Shown: in pieces, positions 16,001 through 27,601 of the stretch
How the letters are laid out: every line of letters starts with the position of its first letter
How positions within the stretch are numbered: position 1 is the first letter of the stretch
NCBI GenBank assembly: GCA_905397405.1
Contig: CAJPVJ010000027.1
Coordinates: 1 to 62,522 of the forward strand
DNA from: Oppiella nova
Lineage: Eukaryota > Arthropoda > Arachnida > Sarcoptiformes > Oppiidae
Length of the DNA stretch: 62,522 bases
Reading direction: 5' to 3'
The notes under the pieces: model-generated
Database searches by the model: none
Told to the model about the DNA's origin: nothing
The model's input: only the letters and a program-made list of their open reading frames with translations
Made by a program: the position numbers and the translations under genes

Positions 16001-16626
16001 CAAGACATAAATAGTGTCGTCAATGTGTGCACCACTCATATACCAGTCCTACAATCCATTAAAAAAGCACCAAATTTTAGAATGACTTCAAACTCAAAGC
16101 TTTTTATATGTATTGTGTTTTCAATTGAAAAAAAGTAGAAAAGAGAAGAGGTTTGAGAATAATATAAGAAGAATAAGGCATTGAAGACATTGATGGCTAA
16201 GAAGACACGCAAACTGAGGCCACAACTGAGGAGCAAATGAAAGGTCTGCATATCGTGTCTGGAAGTGCATTGGATTGCATTTTCATTGCATACATATACA
16301 GACAGTACTGTATTAATAGCACACATGAAAGGACGCAAATGAATGCAATGAACATAAGAGCAAAACACCATAATCTCAATACAACTCAAACTTACAGTAC
16401 TTTTTGTTCTCGTATTCTTATAACTTATAATAAACTCTAAACTCCTCGGAGATGTTTCTTAACAAAAATATTATTATTATTTTTAGTTGAATTATTTAAT
16501 GCAATGAATATATTCTTCGAGTTTATATCTCGAAAAAACATTTGAAATTAAGTTTTAAACAGTATTTCACTTATTGTTCGCAAGTATTCAAAGCGTGAAA
16601 TACATTACAATATGAAAACATTTCTA

Positions 16627-19600
16627 TTATTTAGGTTTTGCCGCAAAGAAACTCGAAATACTCTTCATTCCTGTCTTATCCACTTTTAGCAGTTCTCGTT
16701 GAGACCGAGACATCTTCGTTGCCTTTAAAGCAATTAACACCAGTTATTGTATAAGAAATTCATCCATAGCTTCAGACACTCCAACATTACCTTCTTGTCT
16801 TGTGTTGAACTACTGGTTCCGCCTCTATATGAAGAGTAGTCTTCAAACACACCTGAACTCTCGTTTTCATCCAGTTTTCTCTGATATTAATAAAAGCAAT
16901 AAAAGTAATACTTTAATGACTCGAAATTGAAATCAATTACTTTATGTTGTGTCGATGTCTTCGGGACACTCGAGTCATTGGTTTCATCTGAAAGTCTTTA
17001 CATAATAAATAAAATGAATAAAATGTACAAAACAATCTTATTTGTAACAAACACCTCAATTGTTTGTGCAAATCGTTACTTAATTCTGTGGTTAAATATC
17101 TTGAAATCAATTCAAACGCCATTTTTGTAAATTGACGATTTTAAAGTAAAGTTTTTTTATGTTAATTTAATTTTCTGTATTTTCTTAAAGATTTAATTTT
17201 AAGGAATATTAGATTTTTAAAAACGTCACTATTTTTAATTACGTCTCCTTAAGGACACGTTTACAAAAAATCTTTCAAACCATGGTTTGAATGTCAGGGG
17301 AATAAGTAATAGTCACTCATCTAATAAAAGATTTGCGAATCAATAAAATATTTTTATCATTAATTATAAAATTTTGATAATATATTCAATACATGTTTTC
17401 TTCAGAAAAGTCGAAAAACACCAAAACATTAATCACAAGGACATCAAAAACAGTAAATTTCTAACAGAATTGAGAAAATGTGAGTTGAATTCAAATATGC
17501 ATTAATTGAGATGACGTTTGCTTTGAATTGGCGTTAAAACAAACAGACAGCCAGAAAATCAGTCAAAAGTGTCGCTAAGTATTCATAAATAAGTGAAGAA
17601 ATCTTAAAACAATGAACCAAACAATTAAAGATTTGGCAAAAGGTCTGCCAACTGATCCGATGCCGGCGCTCAAAGCACGCGATCAGAGGGTAAGTCACGC
17701 ACCCATTCGTATCGCAAACCTAACGCCACAGGAAAGAAGACTTGCCGTGAAAAACGCGTTGAGATATTTGCCACCAAAACATCACTCACTTCTGAGCAAA
17801 GAGTTTGCACAAGAGTTGGACCAATTCGGACACATTTATATGTATAGATTTGTGCCCGACTTTGAAATGAGAGCCCATCCTATCGACGAATACCCGGCTA
17901 AATGCCGCGAAGGCGCCGCTATTATGCTATACTAATACTTATTAAACCTGGTTTCTCACCGAGTCAAAGGTGTGCTTGAGCAGTGGATACCACCGTTGCC
18001 TGTCCAGAAGAGTTTGACCATAGGTTAAGTACGTAAAGAATGAAATATATGTGTTTATATTTCCATAATTACACAATATTTTATAAAGTATTGCTCTATA
18101 AGTGACTGATTGTCAAATTGACTATTGTTTTAATATTCACAAGTATTGCATAATATTTAAAACTTTAGATTTGCATTAGTTTTAAATTATCTAAATTTGA
18201 TGCATATCTCCAGAGTTAATAAAATGTGGAAGAAATGAATCAATGATTATAACCAATGAATCGCATAATTTTTAATGATCGACAAAGACAACTGTCCTCT
18301 CAAATAGCAAACCTATTGCATACACGCAATCAAATTCTTAAGTCGTGAGAAATGTTATTTCAAACTTAAGTTCACTATACTTTTGAAATAATTGTTTTAA
18401 ATTTAATAAAATACAAAAAGCATAATTAGTGAGAAAAGAGTTAATATTAGTATTGCAGGCATTTAGAGCCATAAAACGATAGAAATGTCAAATATGTTGT
18501 TACAGGGTGTGCTTGGTAAATCATAAGTTATGATTCATTGCTACAAAATATTGTCACTACAAAATATAGCCCTCAATTGGAAAACTCTTAAGACAATGTT
18601 TTATTAAATACTTTAAACATTTAGACATTGAACGATACAATTAAACTGTACACAAAATTGTGCATCTTTGTGAAGGCTAATTATATAAAAATGAAATTTA
18701 CCATTCTTAATTTTAAAATAAACATGTAATAAAAAATACTTTAAACATTTAGACATTGAACGATACAATTAAACTGTACACAAAATTGTGCATCTTTGTG
18801 AAGGCTAATTATATAAAAATGCAATTTACCATTCTTAATTTAAAAATAAACATGTAATAAAAAGTTGTCATACAATTCAGTGTATCCAAATCTAACTCAA
18901 AACTTAATATGATTATAAAGATAATTGATAAAGTAACATTTAAAATTAAAAAACAAAATATATCCACTTCATGTAATACTAATTAAAATATTTTAGGAAA
19001 TTTGAGTCCAATTTTAGGAGGATATTATTTTAATTTATACAACAAATGTTCAAGTAAATTGTAAAATCTTGGTAGAATTGCATTTGGTTTAAAGTTTAAA
19101 GCTGGGAAATTCTTAAATTTTATTTGACATGTAAAATGGCATATTTAGGGCACAATTTTGGATTACAATGAAGTATTTGTCGGACATGGAAACGGATCAA
19201 ACTTTGGTCATGAATTCTGGACACCCGTTAGGAATGTATCCGAGCTTTAAGAGCAGTCCTCGACTCATAATATCAAACGGAATGGTAATTCCCAACTATT
19301 CCAAGCGTGAAGACTATGACCGTATGTTTGCATTGGGAGTGTCGATGTACGCGGTCTACTGACGGCCGTCAATGACGATATAGCCAGGCGTCCCGTATCA
19401 AGTGCCGTGCTGGTAATGATAGTATTTGCGGCCGGCGTTCATAAACGTGTGTTTACTGAATTCTCCTCAGCAAAAACAGACATCAGGATTGGGAGGCATG
19501 AGTGGCGCTCAGGCAAAGGCGGCCACAATTGCCGGATGTATTTCAGTGATCGCTGAGGTGTGCGAAGAAGCACTCCTCAAAAGACAGGCTCAGGGATGGC

Positions 19601-21936
19601 TCAACGAAATCATCTCTGATTTGGATCTTCTAATCGATAGAATACGTGTCGCAAAGACCGATAAAATTGTCACAAGTATTGGCTATTTTGGGAATATCGT
19701 TGACTTATGGGAACGACTTGTTGTCGAATACGACAAAACACAGCAAGTCTTAGTAGAGTTAGGATCGGATCAGACCTCGTGTCACAACCCCTTCAATGGA
19801 GGCTATTATCCGAGCGGATTGACTGTGAAAGAGGCCCAGAATATGATGAAAAGCGATGCAAACAAATTCAAACAACTTTGCCAACAAAGTCTCGTCCGAC
19901 AAATCAATGCAATCAATCGGTTGTCACAAACGGGACTATATTTCTGGGATTACGGCAACGCTTTCCTTTTGGAGGCTGTGTCTCGGCCACGACTACACCC
20001 CCGGCAGTCGTGACGAAAACCGTAAGTTAAGTTTATGGGCAGAATACAAGTTGTGTAATACCCTCTGTATAAGAGTAATCCTAAGCCTGGGAAGTCTACC
20101 TAGAGCTCTTCTTGTGATCCCAAAGACCTGGATATTACTGACAACATTGCTCTCAATGTTCTCAAACAACTGGTAGAAAGGGATGGCATTCCAAAAGAAG
20201 TGAAGGATAACTATATGGATAATATTAAATGGATATCAGAGGCAAAAGAGCACAAACTAGTGGTGGGAAGTCAGGCGAGGATTCTATACTCCGATCAAAT
20301 CGGAAGAGTAAGCATTGGTCTGGCGTTCAACGAAGCCATCAAAAACAAAACTATCAAAAGTCCAATCATTTTATCGCGAGATCATCACGACGTGAGCGGC
20401 GCCGACAGTCCTTTCCGAGAGACCTCTAATATATACGACGGCTCAGCCTTTACAGCCGATATGGCCGTCTCGACAGTTATCGGCAATTCGGGCAGAGGTT
20501 GCACTTGGGTTGCCCTCCACAATGGCGGCGGTCAGACACCACTCTTTCGGCATTCATTTTAATGATTCAAATAACAAATTTTGAAAATATAATTATATTT
20601 TAAATGGTTTTAGGGGTCGGTTTGGGTGAAGTCATTAATTGTGGCTTTGGCTTAGTTCTGGACGGCTCTCAAGAATCACACGATAAAGTGGTTAATATAT
20701 TGGGTTGGGATGTGAGTTGTCTAACACTTCTTAACTATTCATTTGCAAAATAGGTGAAGTCATTAATTGTGGCTTTGGCTTAGTTCTGGACGGCTCTCAA
20801 GAATCACACGATAAAGTGGTTAATATATTGGGTTGCCTACACTCAACAGATTGTGAAGAATTGATAAGTAAACGTTTTAATAAAGATGACAAAATAGGTG
20901 CTTACCTTGTTTATCCACTACTTACCGCACTCAGCCGCGAGCACCAGACCGTTAGTTAACCGGAAACAGACCATTCAAGACATTATGCTTCACAACAGCA
21001 AAGTTCGGGTCACACTTCCCAATGAAGTGGACGACAATGTTGTCAACCATTTGTGATGGCATTCAAACACAACTCAAACTAATCCAACAAAACAGTTACA
21101 AAACTAACCCTTTTCTTGAGTGATGTCTTCTTTGCCAGTCTTATAACCACTAACTTTACAACCACTCGACGAGACATTGATTTGATTTCTGCTCAAAGCC
21201 TCCACAGTATTGTCGATCTTTATCGACAACCACTCCATTGTCTTCTGACTATTATAGCGGACATACATTTCTTCGTTGATATCTGTAATCAATTCAATGC
21301 ATTCATGTCTTGAAAATTAATTAATTTTAAATCAATTTTTCGATAAATAAAGTGAACAAAAAAGACATACATTTTATGTCCACAATTGCGGATATTATCT
21401 GCGGATCGAGTGATGCCGCCATCTTCGGCACCATTCCTTTGTCGACCAAAACATCGCTCAGAATCTCAAACAAAGAGTGAAATTGTCTTCGTTTCTGTCA
21501 TTCAAATGGCAATCAATTAAGGGGTCATTCATTGAGTAGTTTTCCATTACTTTCAGAACAAACGGCAATATAATGAACACCACATCCACTGGAGTGAAGA
21601 CATAGTAATTGCCATCTAATGAGATAATCATTTGGTCACCGATTAGTCTTCGAGATAATTACCGATCAATACCTGAGATGACAGTGTTTTGGAGGAAAAA
21701 TGACTGAAATTTGTTGGTCTGTCGGACACACTCGTAGAGTTGACAGTCATTCACATCAATGAAGTACAATGTCTTCGGAGTGTCACCACTGGAATCGATC
21801 CACACGGGAGTCAAAGAGTCGATGCCTTTCCACACAATGGGTGCTATAATAGTGACCAATGAATACATGACATGATAATAATGACTGAAATCAATGTTAT
21901 TATAATACCTGACACTATAAACACGTTTTGTCTCAT
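16627..21936 (-). CDS. RNASEH2B: Ribonuclease H2 subunit B (eight exons; host of nested UROC1)
   Basis: Non-catalytic subunit of the trimeric RNase H2, which removes ribonucleotides and RNA:DNA hybrids in the nucleus. Exons read on the minus strand: 21936-21909, 21843-21673, 21615-21551, 21494-21371, 21282-21109, then a 4.1 kb intron, 16987-16941, 16880-16791, 16722-16627. They join in frame to 265 codons including the stop, against about 310 residues in human. The N-terminus carries MRQNVFIVS, the middle FTPVDVVF and MYVRYNSQKTMEWL, and the C-terminus VDKTGMKSISSFF, all positions conserved in the family. The last motif is the PIP-like tail that contacts PCNA in other animals. The long intron holds the whole UROC1 gene on the other strand. 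Start chosen because it aligns with the family N-terminus; an upstream frame from 22021 is out of register. Confidence 0.9.
17612..21056 (+). CDS. UROC1: Urocanate hydratase, appears broken but is complete when four blocks are complemented
   Basis: Cytosolic urocanase, second step of histidine degradation (urocanate to imidazolone propionate, tightly bound NAD+). Read plainly it has stops and lost exons. Complementing 17928-18054, 19352-19478, 19978-20104 and 20836-20962 in place, and dropping one copy of a 128-bp duplication, gives exons 17612-18018, 19149-20530, 20614-20711 and 20916-21056: 675 codons plus stop, matching the human length of 676. Plain motifs include HIYMYRFVPDFEMRA, SGLGGMSGAQAKAA, GSDQTSCHNPFNGGYY and RDHHDVSGADSPFRETSN. 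The complemented parts restore YGGNGQVFSNW, SYCYIGPQGIVHGT and the segment FGPFRWICSS carrying the expected catalytic cysteine. The gene is nested in an RNASEH2B intron, and its stop lies about 50 bp from a host exon. A decayed pseudogene is unlikely given the perfect restoration. Confidence 0.93.
17928..18054. other. In-place complemented block (UROC1 exon 1/intron 1)
   Basis: Complementing without reversing gives the family sequence MIMNNLD...VAQFP...TYGGNGQVFSNW followed by a GT donor at 18019. The left edge is sharp at 17927/17928; the right edge lies in the intron and is set from the 127-bp length seen elsewhere. Confidence 0.9.
18608..18863 (+). repeat. Tandem duplication, offset 128 bp
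   Basis: About 128 bp starting at TACTTTAAACATTTAGACAT is repeated directly with only a few mismatches, inside UROC1 intron 1. The offset equals that of three other duplications in the window that adjoin complemented blocks. Confidence 0.9.
19352..19478. other. In-place complemented block (UROC1 exon 2)
   Basis: Plain reading gives a stop just after GVSMY. Complemented reading continues in frame as GQMTAGSYCYIGPQGIVHG and rejoins at VTSGLGG. Confidence 0.95.
19978..20104. other. In-place complemented block (UROC1 exon 2)
   Basis: Complemented reading supplies RAGADV, FKYPSYVQHIMGDIFSLG and FGPFRWIC between LLEA and SSCDPKDL with no frame change. The restored cysteine aligns with the urocanase active-site cysteine. 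Confidence 0.95.
20626..20835 (+). repeat. 128-bp-offset duplication at the UROC1 exon 3 end
   Basis: The exon 3 segment beginning GTGAAGTCATTAATTGTGGC occurs at about 20626 and again at about 20754. The first copy continues with the true splice donor and about 44 bp of intron. The second runs straight into the complemented block at 20836, whose complement equals those same 44 bp. Confidence 0.95.
20836..20962. other. In-place complemented block (UROC1 intron 3/exon 4)
   Basis: Its complement begins with the same intron bases seen plainly at 20708-20752, giving an internal control inside this window. It then gives an AG acceptor and MNGVSRRSWSGNQ, conserved in UROC1. Confidence 0.96.
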
Positions 21937-22207
21937 TTGGTCGACAATTGTTGAGACAATGAATGGTTAATACAATGCAAACGATGACTGAATGGCAAAC
22001 ATATGACACAATTTTGGCGCCCATTGTGTCCCTCAATGTCGTGATTGATGTGTGAATTGTGTGAACGCGACGTCATTTGAATGAATGAAACGCTGTTTTG
22101 ACCGCAAATTCAAAACAACAATAATTGCTATGTTTTGCCGTTAATTGAGTTGTATTTCACTGATTGCCAACCAATCCATCCCTTCATTCATTTGCACCAC
22201 TGTCTCC
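21937..22207. promoter_or_regulatory. Divergent promoter interval RNASEH2B / MPHOSPH6
   Basis: About 295 bp separate the two start codons, which point away from each other. No clear core element is visible, so the shared promoter is inferred from layout only. Confidence 0.5.
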
Positions 22208-22334
22208 ACAGACACTAGAACTGACGCCTTCTACAGATTTGCCTTTAGTTTCTCGCCTAGAGACAGACGTTTGAATGACGTCTACTTCAAGTACGTCTTC
22301 TGAGCTCTCGCCTCACTTCACGTGAGTTTCTGTC
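22208..22334. other. In-place complemented block (MPHOSPH6 5' end)
   Basis: Complemented reading gives the start codon and MSKRKSKSG...LLQMKFMQ. The complement of its last 33 bp is present plainly at 22432-22464, a second internal control. Confidence 0.95.
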
Positions 22335-22815
22335 CCACAGAAGTGCCTCTTCTGGACACACAATACAACGAAAACATTTGGATTGAGTCCCAGAAGTACT
22401 TAATAAACAACAGTTACCTCTACTGCGAACTCGAGAGCGGAGTGAAGTGCACTCAAAGACAGCCACAGAAGTGCCTCTTCTGGACACACAATACAACGAA
22501 AACATTTGGATTGAGTCCCAGAAGTACTTAATAAACAACAGTTACCTCTACTGCGAAGGACTGGTGTTTGGCCGCATGTCCTTCAGGGGTATGAACCCTG
22601 AGATCGAGAAACTGATGCAAGAGTTGGACGACAAGAGCGGTGACCACAAGACCAAAGAGACGGCCAAAGAGTCGACGGAAGTGTCGGACGAAGAGATGAC
22701 GAATAGGTATTCAAAATACATCAGTAACTCATCCCATAGGAAGCGAAACATGTCTTCACATAAGAGGCATCAGAACCAGAGATCAGACAAGAGATTCAAG
22801 TCTTCGTACCATTGA
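22232..22815 (+). CDS. MPHOSPH6: M-phase phosphoprotein 6, exosome cofactor
   Basis: Nuclear RNA-binding cofactor of the RNA exosome that helps recruit the MTR4 helicase and acts in 5.8S rRNA 3' processing. With block 22208-22334 complemented and one copy of the 128-bp duplication removed, the frame is 152 codons including stop, close to the human 160. Diagnostic motifs are LLQMKFMQ near the N-terminus and FGRMSFRGMNPEIEKLM in the middle, then VSDEEM and a basic Ser/Arg/Lys-rich tail. The plain reading has no start codon and duplicates an internal segment. The gene appears intronless and ends 355 bp before the convergent BRPF stop codon. Confidence 0.9.
22335..22559 (+). repeat. 128-bp-offset duplication in MPHOSPH6
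   Basis: About 97 bp (CCACAGAAGTGCCTCTTCTG onward) occurs at 22335 and 22463. Between the copies lie 33 bp that are the exact unreversed complement of 22302-22334. Confidence 0.95.
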
Positions 22816-23169
22816 TTCATGAATTAGTTACAAATTGTTTATAATTTAAAAAACATTTTTATAATTATTTTAAAACTGCTTTTTGTGTATAAATGAAGAG
22901 AAATTGCTTTGATTTTTGTTTTATATATAAATGTTTAACAGATTACCTTTTGTTATTCAAATTATTTTTAACAAATTTACTAATAATTAAACACCTTATT
23001 AATATGGAATACAATCTGAAATTATTATGTTTTATTTGATTGCTTATTAGTAATGTTTACGAGAATTAAATAGGGTAAATGTCTTAACATCAACTCAAAT
23101 ATAAATAACACTATATTTACATGACATGAAAAATCGGTACAATTATTAATTTAGTAAAAGATTTCGCTT
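22816..23169. other. Convergent 3' UTR interval
   Basis: AT-rich sequence between the MPHOSPH6 (+) and BRPF (-) stop codons. Presumed 3' UTRs; nothing else recognised. Confidence 0.6.
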
Positions 23170-26100
23170 TCAATTGATGTCTTTGCGAATCTGAGCGAAA
23201 AAGTCGAGAGCTTTAGTGTAGGCCTTATTGACGGCCTTCTTCTCACTGGCTTTTCGCGATTCATTCAACTTCTGCTGATCCGTATTGTTCTCAATGCCCA
23301 ACGGCTCCAACTTATTGCGGGGCAACCATTGCCTGTCAACACAACCATATGGTTAGCACGTGCTTTACATACTGTACAAACCAATTGAATCAATGGTGAC
23401 ATACCAGGTGCGCTTCTGGTCGAAAAATGACACCAAATACTGGTTATGTTTGTCCTCTTTCTTGCCCAACGCCAACACGTCATTCGGAGGAACTGGTGGT
23501 CCGTTTCCATTGGGATAGTCTGGCAGTTGGGGGTCAACGATCTGAATGCACATAACGGTAAGGTATACATTAGAACCAGTATCAAGAATATTCATTAGAA
23601 TGAGTGACATACCAGTGCGGGATACCAGGGATAACCCTGACACTTGGCCCACACCAAGTCATTGGGCTGAAGAGGAATTTTGTGGTTCTCGATGGCAGAG
23701 ATGTCTGAACGCGATGATCGAGATCTCGGCCCTAAATGAGACACAATCTGTGAGTGACTGACACAGCATTTGATATACGGTATCGTACTTCTGGGCGATT
23801 CCTTTTTGGTGCGACCACTGACTCGACTACTGGTGCCCGAAGAGGGGTTACTACTCTCCCTACTCACACTAACTCTCCAAGGGCATCTTGGTCTGCAGAA
23901 CCTACTACGCGACCTTGATACGCTAACACTCGAGAGTCTGTACTGTAGGCTTAGCCCGCCTCTCAAGTGACGAAATGTTTAGACAATTAAGAAATGGATT
24001 CAATTGTTTGTCGATATAATGACTCACTATTTCGATAAACACTGAAACTCTCCGTTTGAGGCATTAATGGGTTGCCTTAAACTCTTAGTTAATTTGCCTC
24101 GCTTCTTAATCATAAAACGGCAAACGAACCTGCGCTTCTTGAGGATAAGCTAGCGGAAAACCAAGGATATAAACCAAGTATTTGTGTTCTCTTAATGTAA
24201 TTGAAATCAATGCCAACAGACATACCGCGAGACTCACCTCTTATAGCCTGTTCTCTGGCAAACGATTCGGCCGTTTCTGTGAACATATTAGTGGGCGTAA
24301 GAGTCGAGGCATCGACTGCCAGTCCCTTAGAGTTAACGAGTTTTGAATTTTGACCCTTTTTTCGAGAACTCTTTTCGGGCACTAATTTTCCTAAATTAAT
24401 TGCCGGGGAATTGGAGGACAGACTGTTTGGTGACAGAGCGCTACCTAATGAGGAACCGTTCACTTTCTTCTTGTTATTCCGCGAACTTGTTTTTGTAGAT
24501 TCTGTGGACAGAGACTCAAGTTTTAGACATTTAGTGTTTATGTGTATCCAATAAGCGGTACAAACCATTCTTATTATTCATTTTACTATTCATTGATTTA
24601 TCGTTTTTTGTTTTATTCTTAGGTCTCTTGGGAGGAGATTCTAAGAAATAAATTTACATTACTTTACATTTCAAGCAGTGATAAAGCGTGTGGGAAATTC
24701 AAACCTTTTGGATTTGTAACCGAATTTTGTTTATTCGGAGAATTGTTGTTGGATTTCATGAAACCCTCGATTTCAGTGGAGTTAATACTCGCCGAAACAG
24801 AATTATACGTTTTTCTGCCTTCAATTTTGTCGATCAAGTGTTTGAGATTAGCGTTGTTTTCACAGATATCCGTCTCGTCTGAATCGCTGTCCACAGAGTT
24901 GTTGGTTATCTTGCTTTTGGATGAACCCTTCTGTTTGCGTTTGTTTGAAGACGAGTTTCTATTGTTTGAATTAACACTAGAATTGAGGCAACTATTGGTT
25001 TGAAATGCAGATGCGCTCAACGGATTGGAACTGGTGTTGAGGGCACGACCCGAGTTCGTCGACTCAATCTTATCCCTAATGTTAGCGATCTCTGCCGTCA
25101 AACTCCTGACACGTTTAGTGCGAGAACCGCCCGATTTCTGAGATTTCGCTTTTGAAAGGCTTTGTTCTAATTCTTTGAGTCTATCTTCGAGTTGTTTTCG
25201 TTCCGATTGGGAACTACTGCTCACGTGAGAGGAGATCTGTATCTCATTGTCTGTGGGCCGGGAGTGGAGTCCAGTGCGGGTGTTGTACACATCGGACAAC
25301 TTCTTGGCCTCCTTTAACAGGTTGTCGGTGTGGTCCGAGAGTTTGAGGGCCGCCTTATGCCATACCGTCTCTTTGGTATTATATTCCGTGCAGTTATTGA
25401 TTATAAGTCTGAAGTCAGTGACAAACGAGTCGAACGAAATGTATTCATTTCTATGGATCTTAGCCCTCATTGTACTGAAATCCATGGGAGTCCTAATGAA
25501 GTCCAAGTAATCGGGAACGTCTTCAACACTGACTGGTTCTGCGAAATACTTATTCGCGTCCTTCTCCTCAAGACGTGTCAACACATTCAATAGGAATAAC
25601 TTAAACGGATTCAACTGATACTCGACAGTACTTTGTCTGGTCCTCAGGTACTCTCTCTTCAATTTCTCGCGTTTGCGAATCAATTCGACTAAAAGTCTCA
25701 CTCTTTCCAAGTCTTGTCTCAATCTGTTCGCAGTCTTCAGCTGTTCCCTGATTTTGATCACATGTTCGTCATCTCCGTCTTTGTGACAGTCTTTGCGGAG
25801 ACTGTTGTGAGAGATTTGAAGTCTCCTCAGAAGCGGCACTCCATTCCTCGACTGACGCTTTAGAGTCCAATAGCCTAACAATCGCTGCAGAAATTGGTTT
25901 CGTTTGGGAATCGAAACCATTGCCGCGATTTTTGTTAGTCTTTCCAACGGAATGGTCGGAACCGACACCTGAGGGATCGCCGACCGCTTTTCGGCTAATA
26001 TTTTGCGCGCTTTCTTCATCTTCTCCTTGAACTTAGCCTTCGTTTGTTTGACTCTTTGGTTGTCGAGACGCGAGTCCTCCTCACCGGACGAGTAGACGCC

Positions 26101-27594
26101 ACTCAAAACGGTTCCGTTCTCGTCGGTGGGGGTGTGGGCGTCACAATACGCAGCCTTCTTCACGTTCGTCACCAGACCGCCGGACGTCATCTCTTTGACG
26201 GCTTCCATCTTCATGTAGAGGCCGGCCTGTTGTGCACACGTCACGTGAAACGCCACATAACAGTTGGCTTTGTGGCACTGTATGCATGCGCCCACTCCTC
26301 GCTGTTTGCATATATAGCACGAGAGCTTCCATCGCGCAGACGGTATGTTACCGATGCTGTCGATCGGCTCCAGGAATACAGTGTTTGCGAAACACACTTC
26401 TGGTATCCAAAGGGCGCACACGACGTGAGACCAGCGGTTGTCGTCGGTCTGCTTGAAAGCGCCGCCTTTGTTGGGACACAAGACACAGTCGACGGCGCGC
26501 GACGGCGACTGCAAGCAGCGCCGGCAGAGCCACTGCCCCTCCGGTATGTAGGGAACGCCATAACACTCCTGATGTACGGCTAGATTACACATATCACAGA
26601 ACAGAATGGCGTTTGAGTTTTGACACTCGCCGTCATTGCATATACAGCAGACCGCGTCCTCGTCTATGGCGGGTCCGACCTCTTTGCCGCTGTTCTGACT
26701 CTGGAAATACGACTCCTTTTCCAACCTATCCATCAACAGCTCAAACGTGTCGGCCGGCACTTCCGGCAACCGGTCGGCCCTTCGCTTCTTGTTCACCAAC
26801 TCGAGCCAAGCCGTGTCCTCTTCGTCCATATCGTACTCCACCTCTTCGTCGATGTCGTCAATCGTTTTCTCGATATATCGGTAATAAGAAGAGGTCCGCA
26901 GTTTGGCGTTCGGCGGTTCATAGCCTTCAATCACCCGAAACGACGGCTCCGGGAGTTTTAGCACTAAAGAAGTGGTGGTCTTCGCGGCGAGAGGTGTCGT
27001 GTGTTTGGACGCCATGTCTTTGCGCCCTTTGCCGCACTTCCCGCTCCTGTTCTTCCCTTTGCCGGTCTTCGTCTTCCCGGCTGTCGTGCCGTTCGTTTGG
27101 GGCGTTGACTGACAGTCAGAGGAGTTCTTCTTGTGTTTGGAGACAATGCTGTCATTAATACTATTGTTGGTGTCGTTCAACGAGAGAACACTTCCGTTGA
27201 GTGGAGAGCCGTCAGCGCCGGCGCTCACGTTCACGATGTCGAGGGGTTCGTTGATATTGATTCTGTGGACTTTGCCGTCGATGTCCACTTCGACGAGCTT
27301 CTGGGCCTCAGCATAGGTCAGCGCTTCCCTGTTGTTACTCTTGAGGAAGTCTGGAGGAGAGGGCGACCGACCGGACGACCGGTGATGCCATTGACCCCTC
27401 TTCTTGGCGGGCGAGTCATCGGCGGTCTGTTCGGTGAGCAGTCTGTTGTGGATGTGATCGTAATTATACAAATGTTTGGAGTAAGGGTGTATTCAGAACA
27501 TTTAGAACACCGTGAAGAGCATACCTGTGTTTATGCCTCCAAAACAGCGGAAATACAAGCTGTCTTTGCTGAACGTCAGTTTCAGATTGTGGTA
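23170..27594 (-). CDS. BRPF1: Bromodomain and PHD finger protein (BRPF/Br140), MYST acetyltransferase scaffold
   Basis: Nuclear scaffold that holds MOZ/MORF or HBO1 acetyltransferase with ING4/5 and EAF6 on chromatin. A 2.9 kb first coding exon (27594-24705) starts, after complementing block 27475-27601, with MVLDFDCKSF and an atypical zinc-finger-like segment (YLCPYEKCHK) as in the family. It then has the PHD-zinc knuckle-PHD module (CCICNDGEC, NAILFCDMC, HVTCAQQAG; roughly residues 315-460) and a bromodomain (FAEPVSVEDVPDYLDFI, INNCTEYN; roughly 690-780). Further exons are 24640-24566 and 24501-24238, one or two small unresolved exons, about 23940-23789, then 23731-23613, 23541-23405 and 23332-23170. 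The last ones encode the PWWP domain (LVWAKCQGYPWYPAL, FFDQKRTWQWLPRNKL). Vertebrate BRPF1, 2 and 3 cannot be told apart here; the fly orthologue is Br140. Confidence 0.93.
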
Positions 27595-27601
27595 AAGGTG
27601 G
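27475..27601. other. In-place complemented block (BRPF 5' end)
   Basis: Complemented reading restores the start codon at 27594-27592 and ATKPPYLCPYEKCHKIYKTY in frame with HLYNYDH of the plain sequence. Confidence 0.95.

Larger units (their letters stand above)
1..16600. other. AT-rich intergenic DNA without a supportable gene
   Basis: No open reading frame here resembles a protein family I know, and none continues across plausible splice sites. Short frames of 60-140 codons are scattered on both strands, as expected by chance or from GA-rich repeats. The sequence is strongly A+T rich apart from simple repeats and a few richer patches (about 1.4-1.5 kb, 4.3-4.5 kb, 6.6-6.9 kb, 14.2-14.35 kb, 15.2-15.5 kb) that could be regulatory or exons of unrecognised genes. 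In-place complemented blocks may also be hidden here; without conserved protein they cannot be seen. The heptamer TACTGTA/TACAGTA is frequent. Confidence 0.6.

Noticed and set aside
17612-21056. UROC1 as a decaying pseudogene
   Set aside because: Damage is confined to four sharply bounded blocks of equal length and disappears completely when they are complemented in place; a decaying gene would accumulate scattered changes.
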